A DNA stretch of 38,709 nt from an uncultured Lachnospiraceae bacterium (GTDB lineage Bacteria; Bacillota; Clostridia; Lachnospirales; Lachnospiraceae): positions 1 to 38,709 of the forward strand of contig CANQIJ010000004.1 of the NCBI GenBank assembly GCA_947624025.1, in the 5' to 3' direction. The stretch's first letter is position 1. Each line of letters starts with the position of its first letter. The notes beneath the pieces are model-generated. The model searched no databases. It had not been told where the DNA came from and was given only the letters and a program-made list of their open reading frames with translations. A program made the position numbers and the translations under genes. This document shows positions 19,978-32,669 of the stretch, in pieces.

Positions 19978-22524
19978 TCAGTCTTCATTTCTTACATAGG
20001 TGATAAAGCGGTTCCCGTTTTCATTCAGCCATTTAACGGAATCGTTCATCCCTTTTTTATACAGTGTGCCTGTCGCCGGATCCATCACCACGATATTCAG
20101 TTCATTGAATCCGACGATCAGCACCGCACTGTCATCATCCAACAGCGCAAGTACGGGTATATCCATATTGACGTAATACAGAACGGCGTCCAGGCTGCAT
20201 CCCGACAGATCGAGCACCGTACACTCCTGCATATCCGAACCCAGTATCGAAAAGACCGACCCGCCGCTGTTCAGGGACCGCTGGGTATTTCTGGATATTC
20301 CCTCATATTTCAGCATCGTATCCAGACAGACCGCAAGAGCGCTGCGCGTCTCTGAGATCTGGTCTTCGCCGATCGCCATGATCTGATTCCTTGTGTTTCG
20401 CGTAACGCGCCGCCAGACATATCCGCCGTCATCATCCACCACGGTGCCGGCCTGACTGTAAGCCAGATCGACCGCCTTGCCGGGATCCGCAAAAACACCC
20501 TCGATCCCGTTCTTGCCATACACATAATAGTGCGGTTCGTCCGTCCGGTCCTCATTCGGTATGGTGATCGTCCGATTCCCCTCGAAGAGCACTTCCTTCG
20601 GTGAAAGATGCTTCAGGCTCTTGCCGTCTATATCGTCTTTTACCGTGATCTCACAGATCGTCTCATAATTCTCCGTGGCCACATAGCTTAAAACGTTGCT
20701 GCCCTCTTTCGCCTGTTCGGTGCTCATGATCTGATCATCGGCTGCAGGCTCATAGCCTCCGCTCTCTTCATCCCATGCCACTCTTGACAGCGTGATCTGA
20801 TTTTCCTCGATCGTACTGCCGGTAACGTATATACCGTCCTTTTGATAAGTTTTTAACAATCCGCCTTCATCGCTCTGGATGCGGACGCAGTACATCGGAA
20901 ACGTCATCAGGCCCGCGCCGCTCACCGCGATATCGCGCTGCCTTGTCAGACCGTAGATCAAGTCCTCCTCCATAAATCCGAGCACCGAGATATATTCCCC
21001 GCTGCCCGCACGGATCGCAGTCTGCTGCTGTGTGCTTAAGTTCATCAGCGTGAGGCTTGTGCTAGAATACAGATCGCCGCCATCCTGCCACACCAGCATT
21101 TTGTTGGACGCGGATACCCGGTAACCGTCCTCCTTAAGTCCCGCTATTACGACCTGGCAGGATTTCGCCCGCAGATCGACCGCGTACACGCTCCCGTCCA
21201 GTATAAAATAGCAGATCCCCGTCCTGTTGATATAAGCCAGCTTCTCAATATCCTCCGCCAGCAGTTCATAGGATCTGTCATAAGGAATGTAAACTAGCTC
21301 TTCTACCGTGTTAGCCGTGCTGTTATAATAATAGACGGCCACCCCTACATCGCCCTCGTGACGTCCCCTGTTCATATAGCCGTAGACAAGGAACATCACG
21401 TTGCCGATCTCATCAACCGTCATGATCCGGATATCATGCTTATCATAAGAGTTTCTTACATCAAGCAGATCCTCCGTGTTACCGTAAAAACTGAACAGCC
21501 TGATCAGCTTGTTATCCGTCACATTATAACTGTACAGCTTATCCGCTGCGGTAAAGGCGAGCACGTTACCGCCGTCGCTCTCTTCCAGCGCCACATCGTC
21601 CCCGGTAATGCCAAGCACGATCTTATCATTGACGAGAACCCCGGCATTCTCGTCAAATATCTGATCCATCGTGCGCTCATAGTCCAGCAGATACATCCGG
21701 TCCGGCGTATAGCGCACACGGTAATACTCGCTGACCCTGTAGTAATGCGTTTCCCGGCCTTCCCTGACGGACGCCGGATATTCCATGCGGAATGCCCCGG
21801 TCTGCTCCATCAGATCCTCAATATAGATTTCCGGCTCAGACAGCACATTGACCGAAAGGCCTCCCCAGGTGATCTGATCAAAGCTGCTGTGGATCGTCAC
21901 CTTATGAAAAGTGGTATTGTCGCCCTCGGAGTTGGACTCGAGATATTTCGTCAGCTCTCTGGCCGCTTCCTTATCAAAAGTCCTCTCATGAAAATCTTCG
22001 ATATAATCCAGTTTATTCCGCACATACAAGGAATTACTCTGCACAATACGCGTGTAATACCGTATCGGCGTACCGCCGTCGGGCGTTATCAGAAAGACAA
22101 GCATATATTCCGTATCGGGTTCGATCAGATCCTTCAGCGTTATGCTGAAATCTATCGCCGTACCGTTCTGCTCATACCCTTCCACAGCGGTGCTCTCCAC
22201 CAGCCGCTCTCCGTTGATGCTTCGCACCTCAAAAGTGATATCGGCAATTTTCCTGCCGTAAGTGCTCAGCCTGACATCGACCTTTCTGTCGCTTCCGACC
22301 GGCTGTATGGTATCTCTCAGATGGGCGCAGTCCATACTCCTGGCATAGCCGTGCAGACTGTTGACCCGGTGTCCCTCCGCAAACATGGATATCACCGGAT
22401 AAGACGACTGTGCCATTTCCGTTGTCATATCGGTATTACCCTGATTCATTATCATACTGATCAGCATGAGCGAAACAGCAAAGATAACGCCGAGAATAAT
22501 CCCTTTTATGATTGCCTTCTTCAT
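19978..22524 (-). CDS. large membrane-anchored protein with C-terminal C39-peptidase-like domain
   Basis: N-terminal TM helix (IIKGIILGVIFAVSLMLISMIM); central repeat/propeller-like region; C-terminal ALAVCLDTMLKYEGISRNTQ ... DDDSAVLIVGFNELNIVVMDPATG. Confidence 0.65.
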   Translation of the reverse strand: MKKAIIKGIILGVIFAVSLMLISMIMNQGNTDMTTEMAQSSYPVISMFAEGHRVNSLHGYARSMDCAHLRDTIQPVGSDRKVDVRLSTYGRKIADITFEVRSINGERLVESTAVEGYEQNGTAIDFSITLKDLIEPDTEYMLVFLITPDGGTPIRYYTRIVQSNSLYVRNKLDYIEDFHERTFDKEAARELTKYLESNSEGDNTTFHKVTIHSSFDQITWGGLSVNVLSEPEIYIEDLMEQTGAFRMEYPASVREGRETHYYRVSEYYRVRYTPDRMYLLDYERTMDQIFDENAGVLVNDKIVLGITGDDVALEESDGGNVLAFTAADKLYSYNVTDNKLIRLFSFYGNTEDLLDVRNSYDKHDIRIMTVDEIGNVMFLVYGYMNRGRHEGDVGVAVYYYNSTANTVEELVYIPYDRSYELLAEDIEKLAYINRTGICYFILDGSVYAVDLRAKSCQVVIAGLKEDGYRVSASNKMLVWQDGGDLYSSTSLTLMNLSTQQQTAIRAGSGEYISVLGFMEEDLIYGLTRQRDIAVSGAGLMTFPMYCVRIQSDEGGLLKTYQKDGIYVTGSTIEENQITLSRVAWDEESGGYEPAADDQIMSTEQAKEGSNVLSYVATENYETICEITVKDDIDGKSLKHLSPKEVLFEGNRTITIPNEDRTDEPHYYVYGKNGIEGVFADPGKAVDLAYSQAGTVVDDDGGYVWRRVTRNTRNQIMAIGEDQISETRSALAVCLDTMLKYEGISRNTQRSLNSGGSVFSILGSDMQECTVLDLSGCSLDAVLYYVNMDIPVLALLDDDSAVLIVGFNELNIVVMDPATGTLYKKGMNDSVKWLNENGNRFITYVRNED

Positions 22525-22653
22525 AATGCTCTCTTCACAATGTGCCTTTCAAAGTTGGCGTGATATGCATATTATCCCAGTTTCTGCAGGTATCATGCAT
22601 AATGCCGCCTCACACCCTGTCTCTATTTTAATAACTATACCGTAAAATCACAA

Positions 22654-23025
22654 CTAAAATTTTAAGATCCCGTTGCGGTTGAGATGACGTTTCTTATAGA
22701 TCTCATAGCATAAAAGAATCTGAATGAACTCAGCCGTCTGCTCCGGTGCGGGATCCGGCTCGTCACCCTCAGACTGCGCGGCCTGATCCGCTATCATCTG
22801 CGTCAGCCTGTATATCTGCCATTTATCAGGATACTCATCATAGATCATGCTGCCTTCATAATCGATACGGTCCAATACCCGGGCTATGAGCTTTTGGTAC
22901 TTCTTTGCCTGCACGGGATACATCTGCTGTAAATATTCCAGATCGCGCGTAACGCTGTCCTCCGGCTGATAGTACATCGGAAGCGGGTATACCATATAGA
23001 ATGGCAGGATTTCGGATTGCTTCAT
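22654..23025 (-). CDS. conserved hypothetical protein (123 aa)
   Basis: Intact ORF in a gap; MKQSEILPFYMVYPLPMYYQPEDSVTRDLEYLQQMYP; hydrophilic, no recognised domain. Confidence 0.7.
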   Translation of the reverse strand: MKQSEILPFYMVYPLPMYYQPEDSVTRDLEYLQQMYPVQAKKYQKLIARVLDRIDYEGSMIYDEYPDKWQIYRLTQMIADQAAQSEGDEPDPAPEQTAEFIQILLCYEIYKKRHLNRNGILKF

Positions 23026-23105
23026 GTCTTACACCTGCTTGATAGTCTTTATCCTATCATATGCAGCGAAAGATAAAATGCGCGAAGCCTCACGGGCATA
23101 AAAAC

Positions 23106-23130
23106 GGGAGCCGGCCAACGACCCGCTCCC
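23106..23130 (-). terminator. Rho-independent terminator of the atp operon
   Basis: Minus strand GGGAGC...GCTCCC followed by G-TTTTT, downstream of atpC. Confidence 0.7.
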
Positions 23131-23166
23131 TGAGCTTATCAAAATGATATGTACGCTGTCCTCCGG

Positions 23167-23577
23167 CTATTCTCTGACACTCTCGATCCTTGCCACGGCG
23201 CGCTTCAGGGCAAGCTCCGCCCTGTTCAGATCGGTTCCGGGCGCGTTTTCCCGGATCCTCTCTTCGGCCCGGGCTTTCGCTTCCTCGGCTCGTTCCAGAT
23301 CGATCTCCGAAGGCCATTCGATGATCTCTGCAAGAATGGTAACCTTATCCGGCAGAACCTCCGTGAATCCGGCATGGAGAGCTGCCTCCTTCACCTCGTC
23401 CCCTCTGGTGATCGTCAAGATTCCGGGAGCGATGATCATCGTCATCGGGATGTGGTCTTTATAGATACCCACTTCTCCCTCCACCGTATTGAACTCCACC
23501 ATGGACACTTCTTCTTCATAGAAAATTCTGTCCGGTGTAATGATCTTTAACATAAAATTTCTGTTATCATCAGCCAT
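23167..23577 (-). CDS. atpC: F1Fo ATP synthase subunit epsilon
   Basis: FMLKIITPDRIFYEEEVSMVEFNTVEGEVGIYKDHIPMTMIIAPG. Confidence 0.96.
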   Translation of the reverse strand: MADDNRNFMLKIITPDRIFYEEEVSMVEFNTVEGEVGIYKDHIPMTMIIAPGILTITRGDEVKEAALHAGFTEVLPDKVTILAEIIEWPSEIDLERAEEAKARAEERIRENAPGTDLNRAELALKRAVARIESVRE

Positions 23578-23588
23578 ATGCCAACTCC

Positions 23589-25007
<1,419 letters not shown>

Positions 25008-25088
25008 TCACGCATGTTTATTGATTGATACAGTTTGGCCACGCCTCCACTCGCAAAACCGCTCCTTCGTCGCTCTGGCCAAGCCGTG

Positions 25089-25952
25089 TTATGATATCGC
25101 ATTCGCGCCTGCGATAATTTCTGTTAATTCCTGTGTGATAGAGCCCTGACGCGCCCTGTTATACATCAGCGACAGATGATCTATCATTTCCTCAGCATTC
25201 GTCGTTGCGGAATCCATCGCCTGCATTCTTGCGCCGTTCTCACTCGCACACGCTTCCACCAGGCCGCCGTAGATCAGGCTGGTAACGTATTTCGGGATGA
25301 TCATTTCAAGCGCCTCGTCGTCCTCCGGCTCAAAATTCATCATCGCCTTACTGCCCGTCTCCTGTTCCTGTGCCGCGCCCTGCGGCGCTTCAACGGGAAG
25401 CAGCTTTAAAAGCGTAGGTTCATGCACTACGGTATTCTTAAATCCGGTATAGGCAAGATAGATCTCCCCGATCTCGCCCGCCGCAAACGACTCAAGCAGC
25501 CTGCGGCTGATCTCCATGGCGTCCACATAGGACGGTTCCTCGATCATATCCGAATTTTCGTACCTGATCGTATACCCGTAACGCTGTAAGGCGTCTTTAC
25601 CTTTCCTGCCGATCGCGTAGATCTCCAGATCTTCTTTCTTAAGATTTCCTCTGGTGATCAGCTTGACAACGTTGGAGTTGTACCCTCCGGCAAGGCCTCT
25701 GTTGGAGGTGATCACGACAACGGCTTTCTTGCCGGAATCTCCCGCCTTAAGATAAGGGTGTTCCAGTCCGCCCGCCCTGGCGAGCATAGACGTCACCGTC
25801 TCATACATGCAGTTAAAATATGCTTTCGACTGCTCTGCGCGCTGTTTTGCCCTCTGCAGCTTAACAGTAGAAACAAGCTTCATGGCTTTCGTGATCTGCT
25901 GAGTACTCTGTATACTGCCTTTACGCCTTTTAATGTCTCTCATTGAGGCCAT
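25089..25952 (-). CDS. atpG: F1Fo ATP synthase subunit gamma
   Basis: MASMRDIKRRKGSIQSTQQITKAMKLVSTVKLQ; NRARQGSITQELTEIIAGANA. Confidence 0.98.
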   Translation of the reverse strand: MASMRDIKRRKGSIQSTQQITKAMKLVSTVKLQRAKQRAEQSKAYFNCMYETVTSMLARAGGLEHPYLKAGDSGKKAVVVITSNRGLAGGYNSNVVKLITRGNLKKEDLEIYAIGRKGKDALQRYGYTIRYENSDMIEEPSYVDAMEISRRLLESFAAGEIGEIYLAYTGFKNTVVHEPTLLKLLPVEAPQGAAQEQETGSKAMMNFEPEDDEALEMIIPKYVTSLIYGGLVEACASENGARMQAMDSATTNAEEMIDHLSLMYNRARQGSITQELTEIIAGANAIS

Positions 25953-25977
25953 AGCGTCACCTTCTTCTTTCTACTTT

Positions 25978-27486
<1,509 letters not shown>

Positions 27487-27556
27487 TCATACGCACCTTT
27501 CTTTATATTTTACGCACAACATTGTGTACTTAAATTGACGTACCCGATACCTTCCG

Positions 27557-28102
27557 TCAAAGCTGGACTCTCAACAATTCCTTCTGCAGCCCGTCCAGCT
27601 TCGTCCTGATACTGCTGTCCACTACCCTGTCGCCGATGCGTATCACCAGACCGCCGATCAGAGCTTCGTCCACCTCGTACCGGATCTCCATCTTCTTATA
27701 ATCTGTCGTGTCGAGCAGCTTTTGCTCTATCCTTTTACACTGCTCTTCCCTAAGCGGCACCGCCGACGTTACCGTTGCGACGCCGATTCCTTTATACCGC
27801 TTGACCTGTGTGATAAAATATTCAAGGATCGCATCAATGTCCCTGTAACGGTCTTTGGATATGATAATCGTCAGGAATCCAAGCAGTTCATCGGATATTC
27901 TCCCCTCAAACACGTTTCTGGCAACCTGGATCTTCTCTTCCTTAATGATCCTGGGATGATTCATCAGTCTGCCAAAGTCTTCGTTCTCGGAAAGCACCTT
28001 CCGCAGCTGTTCGATCTCCTCCGACAACGCATCCGCCTTGTCTTCTTCCACCACAAGCTCAAACAGTGCATCGCCGTATGTCTTTGAAATTAGCTTAGCC
28101 AT
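27557..28102 (-). CDS. atpH: F1Fo ATP synthase subunit delta
   Basis: KTYGDALFELVVEEDK; GGLVIRIGDRVVDSSIRTKLDGLQKEL. Confidence 0.96.
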   Translation of the reverse strand: MAKLISKTYGDALFELVVEEDKADALSEEIEQLRKVLSENEDFGRLMNHPRIIKEEKIQVARNVFEGRISDELLGFLTIIISKDRYRDIDAILEYFITQVKRYKGIGVATVTSAVPLREEQCKRIEQKLLDTTDYKKMEIRYEVDEALIGGLVIRIGDRVVDSSIRTKLDGLQKELLRVQL

Positions 28103-28650
28103 GTGCCCTCACCTATTTCTTTCAACGTTTCTTCGATCAGGCTGTCCTGAACGGTCGTATCGATCGCCGCATTCACGACCTTGCCTGCCATGAGAGATGC
28201 AAGCACAACCATCTCGCGTTTCACTTCATCGACCGCCTTACTCTTCTCAAGCTCGGCTTCCACGCCTGCTCTCTCGATGATCCTGGCCGCCTCTTCCTTG
28301 GCGTCCGAAACGATCTTATTCTCGCTAGCAAGCGCTTTCTTACGCGCCTCGTTCAGGATCGTCTCGGCCTCCTTCTCAACGTCCCTGAGCCTGGCCTCAT
28401 ACTCTTCCTTCAACGCCCGCGCGTCTTCCATATCAGCCGCCGCGCTGTCCAACTCATTTTTGATCCGGTTCTGCCTGTTCTGCATCATATCCCTTACGGG
28501 ATTGAACAGAAAATGGGATGCGATCAAAAACAGCGCAAATACGGCGATGATCATAAGTACGGCATCGTGTATCAGCTGAAAGTCCAGATCAAAAAGTCTC
28601 GGCTCCATCTGCGCGGTCGCAAGTATTGCCCGTGTTGCTAATATGCTCAA
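28090..28650 (-). CDS. atpF: F1Fo ATP synthase subunit b
   Basis: N-terminal TM and long helix (FNPVRDMMQNRQNRIKNELDSAAADMEDARALKEEYEARL); TTG start after AAAGGAGG. Confidence 0.95.
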   Translation of the reverse strand: MSILATRAILATAQMEPRLFDLDFQLIHDAVLMIIAVFALFLIASHFLFNPVRDMMQNRQNRIKNELDSAAADMEDARALKEEYEARLRDVEKEAETILNEARKKALASENKIVSDAKEEAARIIERAGVEAELEKSKAVDEVKREMVVLASLMAGKVVNAAIDTTVQDSLIEETLKEIGEGTWLS

Positions 28651-28786
28651 ACCTTTCTCCTCCTTTCTGAAAACCGCCGGTTGGTCTTCTGCAGTGAATC
28701 CCGAAGGAATTACCTGTCTGACTCACGGGTACTCCTGCATTTTCTCAGGCCGTACCCGCACAGTCCCGGCAAAGCTGTGCGTCCTA

Positions 28787-29134
<348 letters not shown>

Positions 29135-29854
29135 TCAGGCGTCACAGGCATCCGCGATGTACGTCATGGTCAGCATACAGAATACATAAGTCTGTATCGC
29201 CCCGGAAAACAGGTCAAAATACACATGAAGCGCCGCAGGCCAGACGATCGCAAATTTGGCGAGCAGCCCATACACCAGCGCCATCATAACAGTACCCGAC
29301 AGCACATTGGCGAACAGACGCAGGGAAAGCGAAACCGGTACGGCCACCCAGCCGATAATGTTGATCGGCGCCCAGAACGGCCACGGATCACACAGCTCAG
29401 CCACAACGCCCTTCACCTTCTTATGCTTGAACTTGTTGAAATGGATCAGCGTAAACGTCATCAGGCCCAGCGCCAGCGTCACGCCGTAATCCGCCGTGGG
29501 CGGTCTTAGTCCGAACAGCCCCGATATGTTGCTGAGCAGGATAAAAATAAAGATCGTTCCGATATAATTGCGGAACTTCGGGCTGAATCTGCCCATGACT
29601 CCGCCGATCATATTATCCAGCATCTCCACGACCATCTCCACAAGGTTCTGAAATGTTCCCGGCACATCGGATGCATGCTTGACGGCACGTCCCGCCGCAA
29701 TGCAGAAGCCGATGATCACGAGCATGACAATGAGTACGCACACATGCGTTGTCGTGATCCAGACAGTCTGCCCGAACAATTCATAGGAAAAAACGCCATG
29801 GACCATAAAGTCAATATCGGCAGCGCCTGCTGTCAGTAAAACTCCCTGTCCCAT
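29135..29854 (-). CDS. atpB: F1Fo ATP synthase subunit a
   Basis: FNKFKHKKVKG...; PVSLSLRLFANVLSGTVMMALVYGLL contains the conserved Arg. Confidence 0.97.
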   Translation of the reverse strand: MGQGVLLTAGAADIDFMVHGVFSYELFGQTVWITTTHVCVLIVMLVIIGFCIAAGRAVKHASDVPGTFQNLVEMVVEMLDNMIGGVMGRFSPKFRNYIGTIFIFILLSNISGLFGLRPPTADYGVTLALGLMTFTLIHFNKFKHKKVKGVVAELCDPWPFWAPINIIGWVAVPVSLSLRLFANVLSGTVMMALVYGLLAKFAIVWPAALHVYFDLFSGAIQTYVFCMLTMTYIADACDA

Positions 29855-29915
29855 GCTCTCACCTCCTTATTACACATGTATCTCTAAAAAAATGATATAC
29901 GATCTCAATATTGTC

Positions 29916-30365
29916 CTATTGTCTTTCCGTTCTTTCTTCTTCCGCTGTTTCCGCACCGTCCGGTCCGTTCCCGTCCTGCCCTCCGAAGATCCCGATACGG
30001 ATTTTTGCGATCCACGGATTCAGATACGCCGATATCTTCATCCCCATATAACCGCAAAAGGCGAAGATCGGGCTGGCAAAATGCGTATAAGCCAGTATAA
30101 ACATGACGGCCACCAGCACCAGATACCGCAGCAGGTTATTCGTGCCGACTGTCCTGGCCGCCCGCTTCGCTGCCTGATCCATCCCTCTGTCTATGGACCA
30201 CCACATATGTACCGAACCCGCGACCGCGAGCAGCACTCCGATCCAGAGTCCCAGGCTGTGAGACGCATTCCTTGAAAAAAACAACAACACCGCCTGAAAC
30301 ACAATGCCATACAGGAGAATGCCCAGACACAGCTCCAGCAAAGTCGGATCGATCTTCCTCTTCAT
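29916..30365 (-). CDS. ATP synthase subunit I-like membrane protein
   Basis: Four-TM protein encoded between an AtpZ/AtpI-like gene and atpB. Confidence 0.7.
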   Translation of the reverse strand: MKRKIDPTLLELCLGILLYGIVFQAVLLFFSRNASHSLGLWIGVLLAVAGSVHMWWSIDRGMDQAAKRAARTVGTNNLLRYLVLVAVMFILAYTHFASPIFAFCGYMGMKISAYLNPWIAKIRIGIFGGQDGNGPDGAETAEEERTERQ

Positions 30366-30367
30366 AT

Positions 30368-30679
30368 CTACTCAGCTTCCTTTTTGGCATCCGTCTCTCC
30401 GGCCGCCGGAGCATTTCCCGCACCTGCACCGTTTTCTGTCCGCGCGCTGCGCCTGCGCGTCTGCGGCGGCGTCTCATAGATCTTCTTCGCGAACCGGAAC
30501 ACATTGGTAAATCCCGCAAGCGCGCCTGCGAAAAAGAGCGTTACGGCAAGAAAAGACGTTCCGAGCAGACGGTCAAGAAATATCCCCGAAAAAGTACAAA
30601 GAAAAATGGGAACAAGCATATTGATACCGAACTGGCTTATCATCATAAGCGCCTGATAAACGTTTCTATTATACTTCAC
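30368..30679 (-). CDS. AtpZ/AtpI family protein
   Basis: Two-TM protein (LMMISQFGINMLVPIFLCTFSGIFLDRLLGTSFLAVTLFFAGALAGFTNVFRFAKK) at the head of the atp operon; GTG start. Confidence 0.82.
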   Translation of the reverse strand: MKYNRNVYQALMMISQFGINMLVPIFLCTFSGIFLDRLLGTSFLAVTLFFAGALAGFTNVFRFAKKIYETPPQTRRRSARTENGAGAGNAPAAGETDAKKEAE

Positions 30680-30911
30680 AGCCTATCCCTTCTTCATGAT
30701 CGTGTATGTAATTGTGACGAGTCTGCACTTCGGATACACAACGGCCAAATAAGCCCATGTGAAAATTATACCCATTTCTGGTACTTATGTCCAGTAGAAT
30801 TGTGAAAAACTGATAAAAAAATGACATTGACTTTTTCATCGGGGTAACGTATCGTATAAGAAAGCGTATCTTATCCATTGATCCGCACCGCCGCTCTTGA
30901 CAGGAGGTACT

Positions 30912-31397
30912 ATGCCAGATCCGATCCTTTACCGCAAAAGACTGATCCCCGACGAATGCGTTCTGTTAAAAGACGACCGTATCCTATACCGCGATAACGA
31001 CAGGATCGTCACAAAATGGGATATCTTAAAGCCGCGCAAGGATGACCTGCATCACGGTCTCTCCTGCTATTATCTGAGGGAAGGGTTCAAGGTCAGCAAA
31101 TTCTACCGCGCGGACGGATCGCTGCTTTACTGGTACTGCGATATCGTGTCTTACGAGCACCAGCCGGATACGGATACCTACATCATCACGGATCTGCTTG
31201 CAGATGTGATCGTCTACCCCGACGGGTTCGTCAAGGTCGTGGATATCGACGAGCTGGCAGCGGCCCTGGATAACGGGAGCATATCCATTGATACTCTGAA
31301 AGCTTCCCTGCGCCATCTGAACGACCTGCTGACAGTCATCTACGCAGGAGGTTTTGCCCGGCTGCAGCAGCCGATAGAACAATATTCTGATAGCTAG
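30912..31397 (+). CDS. DUF402 domain-containing protein
   Basis: ATG after AGGAGGTACT; SKFYRADGSLLYWYCDIVSYEHQPDTDTYIITDLLADVIVYPDGFVKVVDIDEL. Confidence 0.88.
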   Translation: MPDPILYRKRLIPDECVLLKDDRILYRDNDRIVTKWDILKPRKDDLHHGLSCYYLREGFKVSKFYRADGSLLYWYCDIVSYEHQPDTDTYIITDLLADVIVYPDGFVKVVDIDELAAALDNGSISIDTLKASLRHLNDLLTVIYAGGFARLQQPIEQYSDS

Positions 31398-31398
31398 A

Positions 31399-32598
31399 TC
31401 AGTAGAAGATATGACCGCCGATCGTGTATTTCGGTGTGATACCTTCAACCGGCGTTCTGAAATATACGCAGTTTCCTACTGTAGTTGTTCCCTTCATCAC
31501 TTCGTCCGCCGCCTGGTAACAGCTTGCCGTAGCTCTGCCCTCCGCCAGAGCCAGAGCCAGCCTGCCGCTCGCCACCGGTGAAAACTGCCCCGACTGATAT
31601 ATAACCCCCGTCACCGTATCCGGATAGACGGAGCTCAACACTCTGTTGATCACAACGGACCCTACAGCCACCTGTCCGACATAGGGCTCTCCGCCCGCTT
31701 CGCAGTAGATCAGATTCGCCAGCAGATACCTGTCGCCTTCGGCAAAAGTCACCTCGGATATATCGCGCCAGCTCGACTGAGCCGCCAGTTGTGCCATACG
31801 GATCTCCTCGGCCAGCTTTGCTTTCAATGCCGTAATATTCTCTTCCTGTTCTTTAATCTGCTGTTCGTAGGCCAGCGCCGCCGCTTCTGCCTCCGAGATC
31901 TGCCCGGCAGTCGCGTCGATCGACTGGGACGTCTGGCTGACCAGACCGGAGACGCGGTTCTGCTCCGCTACCACCTGGACCTTATAAGCGTCCAGCTCTT
32001 TTTTATCCGACTCAAGCTGCGCCATATCCAGCTCCAGCTCCGCTTCTTTGGCTTCCATCTTCGCCTGCGCGTCCTTATAGTCCTCCAGCACCTTATGCTG
32101 ATAGGCGGACAACTGCTCGATGTATTCATTCTTGTTCAGAAAATCCGACATGCTCCCCGCAGAAAAAAACAGTTCCAGATAGAGATAATCGCTCCTCTCA
32201 TACATGAACTTAATCTGTTTTTTCATCGTTTCATAATGCTCGTCCTTAAGACGTATCGCTTCCGCCAATTCGGCCTGAACAATCTCAATGTTCCGATTCA
32301 GTTCGTCGATCTGCGTTTCCTTATTGTCGATCTTTTCTTCCAGATCGCTCAGATTATTGCTCACCTGGGAGAGCTCCGTATTTAAGGTTGTCAAGGTATT
32401 CTGCAGAGAATCCTGCTGTTGATTCAGCGCATCGATATTGTCCTCTGTCTGATCCAGCTGCTGCTGCGTATTCTCTTTATCCCGCTCCGCCTGTTCCAGC
32501 TGTTGGCGGGTCTCCTCCGTCGCCCATGCGGTAACGGTCGTAAATCCAAGCAGCCAAACAAGCGCTGCGCAGGCGGCGATCCTTAGCCCGGCTCTCAT
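31399..32598 (-). CDS. secreted coiled-coil protein with C-terminal SleB-type cell wall hydrolase domain
   Basis: Signal peptide, long coiled coil, C-terminal FAEGDRYLLANLIYCEAGGEPYVGQVAVGSVVINRVLSSVYPDTVTGVIYQSGQFSPV. Start MRAGLRI preceded by GGGGAGGAAGCTT. Confidence 0.93.
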   Translation of the reverse strand: MRAGLRIAACAALVWLLGFTTVTAWATEETRQQLEQAERDKENTQQQLDQTEDNIDALNQQQDSLQNTLTTLNTELSQVSNNLSDLEEKIDNKETQIDELNRNIEIVQAELAEAIRLKDEHYETMKKQIKFMYERSDYLYLELFFSAGSMSDFLNKNEYIEQLSAYQHKVLEDYKDAQAKMEAKEAELELDMAQLESDKKELDAYKVQVVAEQNRVSGLVSQTSQSIDATAGQISEAEAAALAYEQQIKEQEENITALKAKLAEEIRMAQLAAQSSWRDISEVTFAEGDRYLLANLIYCEAGGEPYVGQVAVGSVVINRVLSSVYPDTVTGVIYQSGQFSPVASGRLALALAEGRATASCYQAADEVMKGTTTVGNCVYFRTPVEGITPKYTIGGHIFY

Positions 32599-32669
32599 AA
32601 GCTTCCTCCCCGTTCGCGCCGCCGTCCGCCTTCCCCGGCGTCCGGCACATCTTTTTCCGCGAGCATCTC

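Noticed and set aside
19258-20355. 365-aa plus-strand ORF overlapping queT
   Set aside because: Out of frame with queT, which has a riboswitch and SD; no recognisable domain.
21358-22563. 401-aa plus-strand ORF opposite the 848-aa protein
   Set aside because: Antisense-type composition; the minus-strand frame has a TM anchor and an upstream start.
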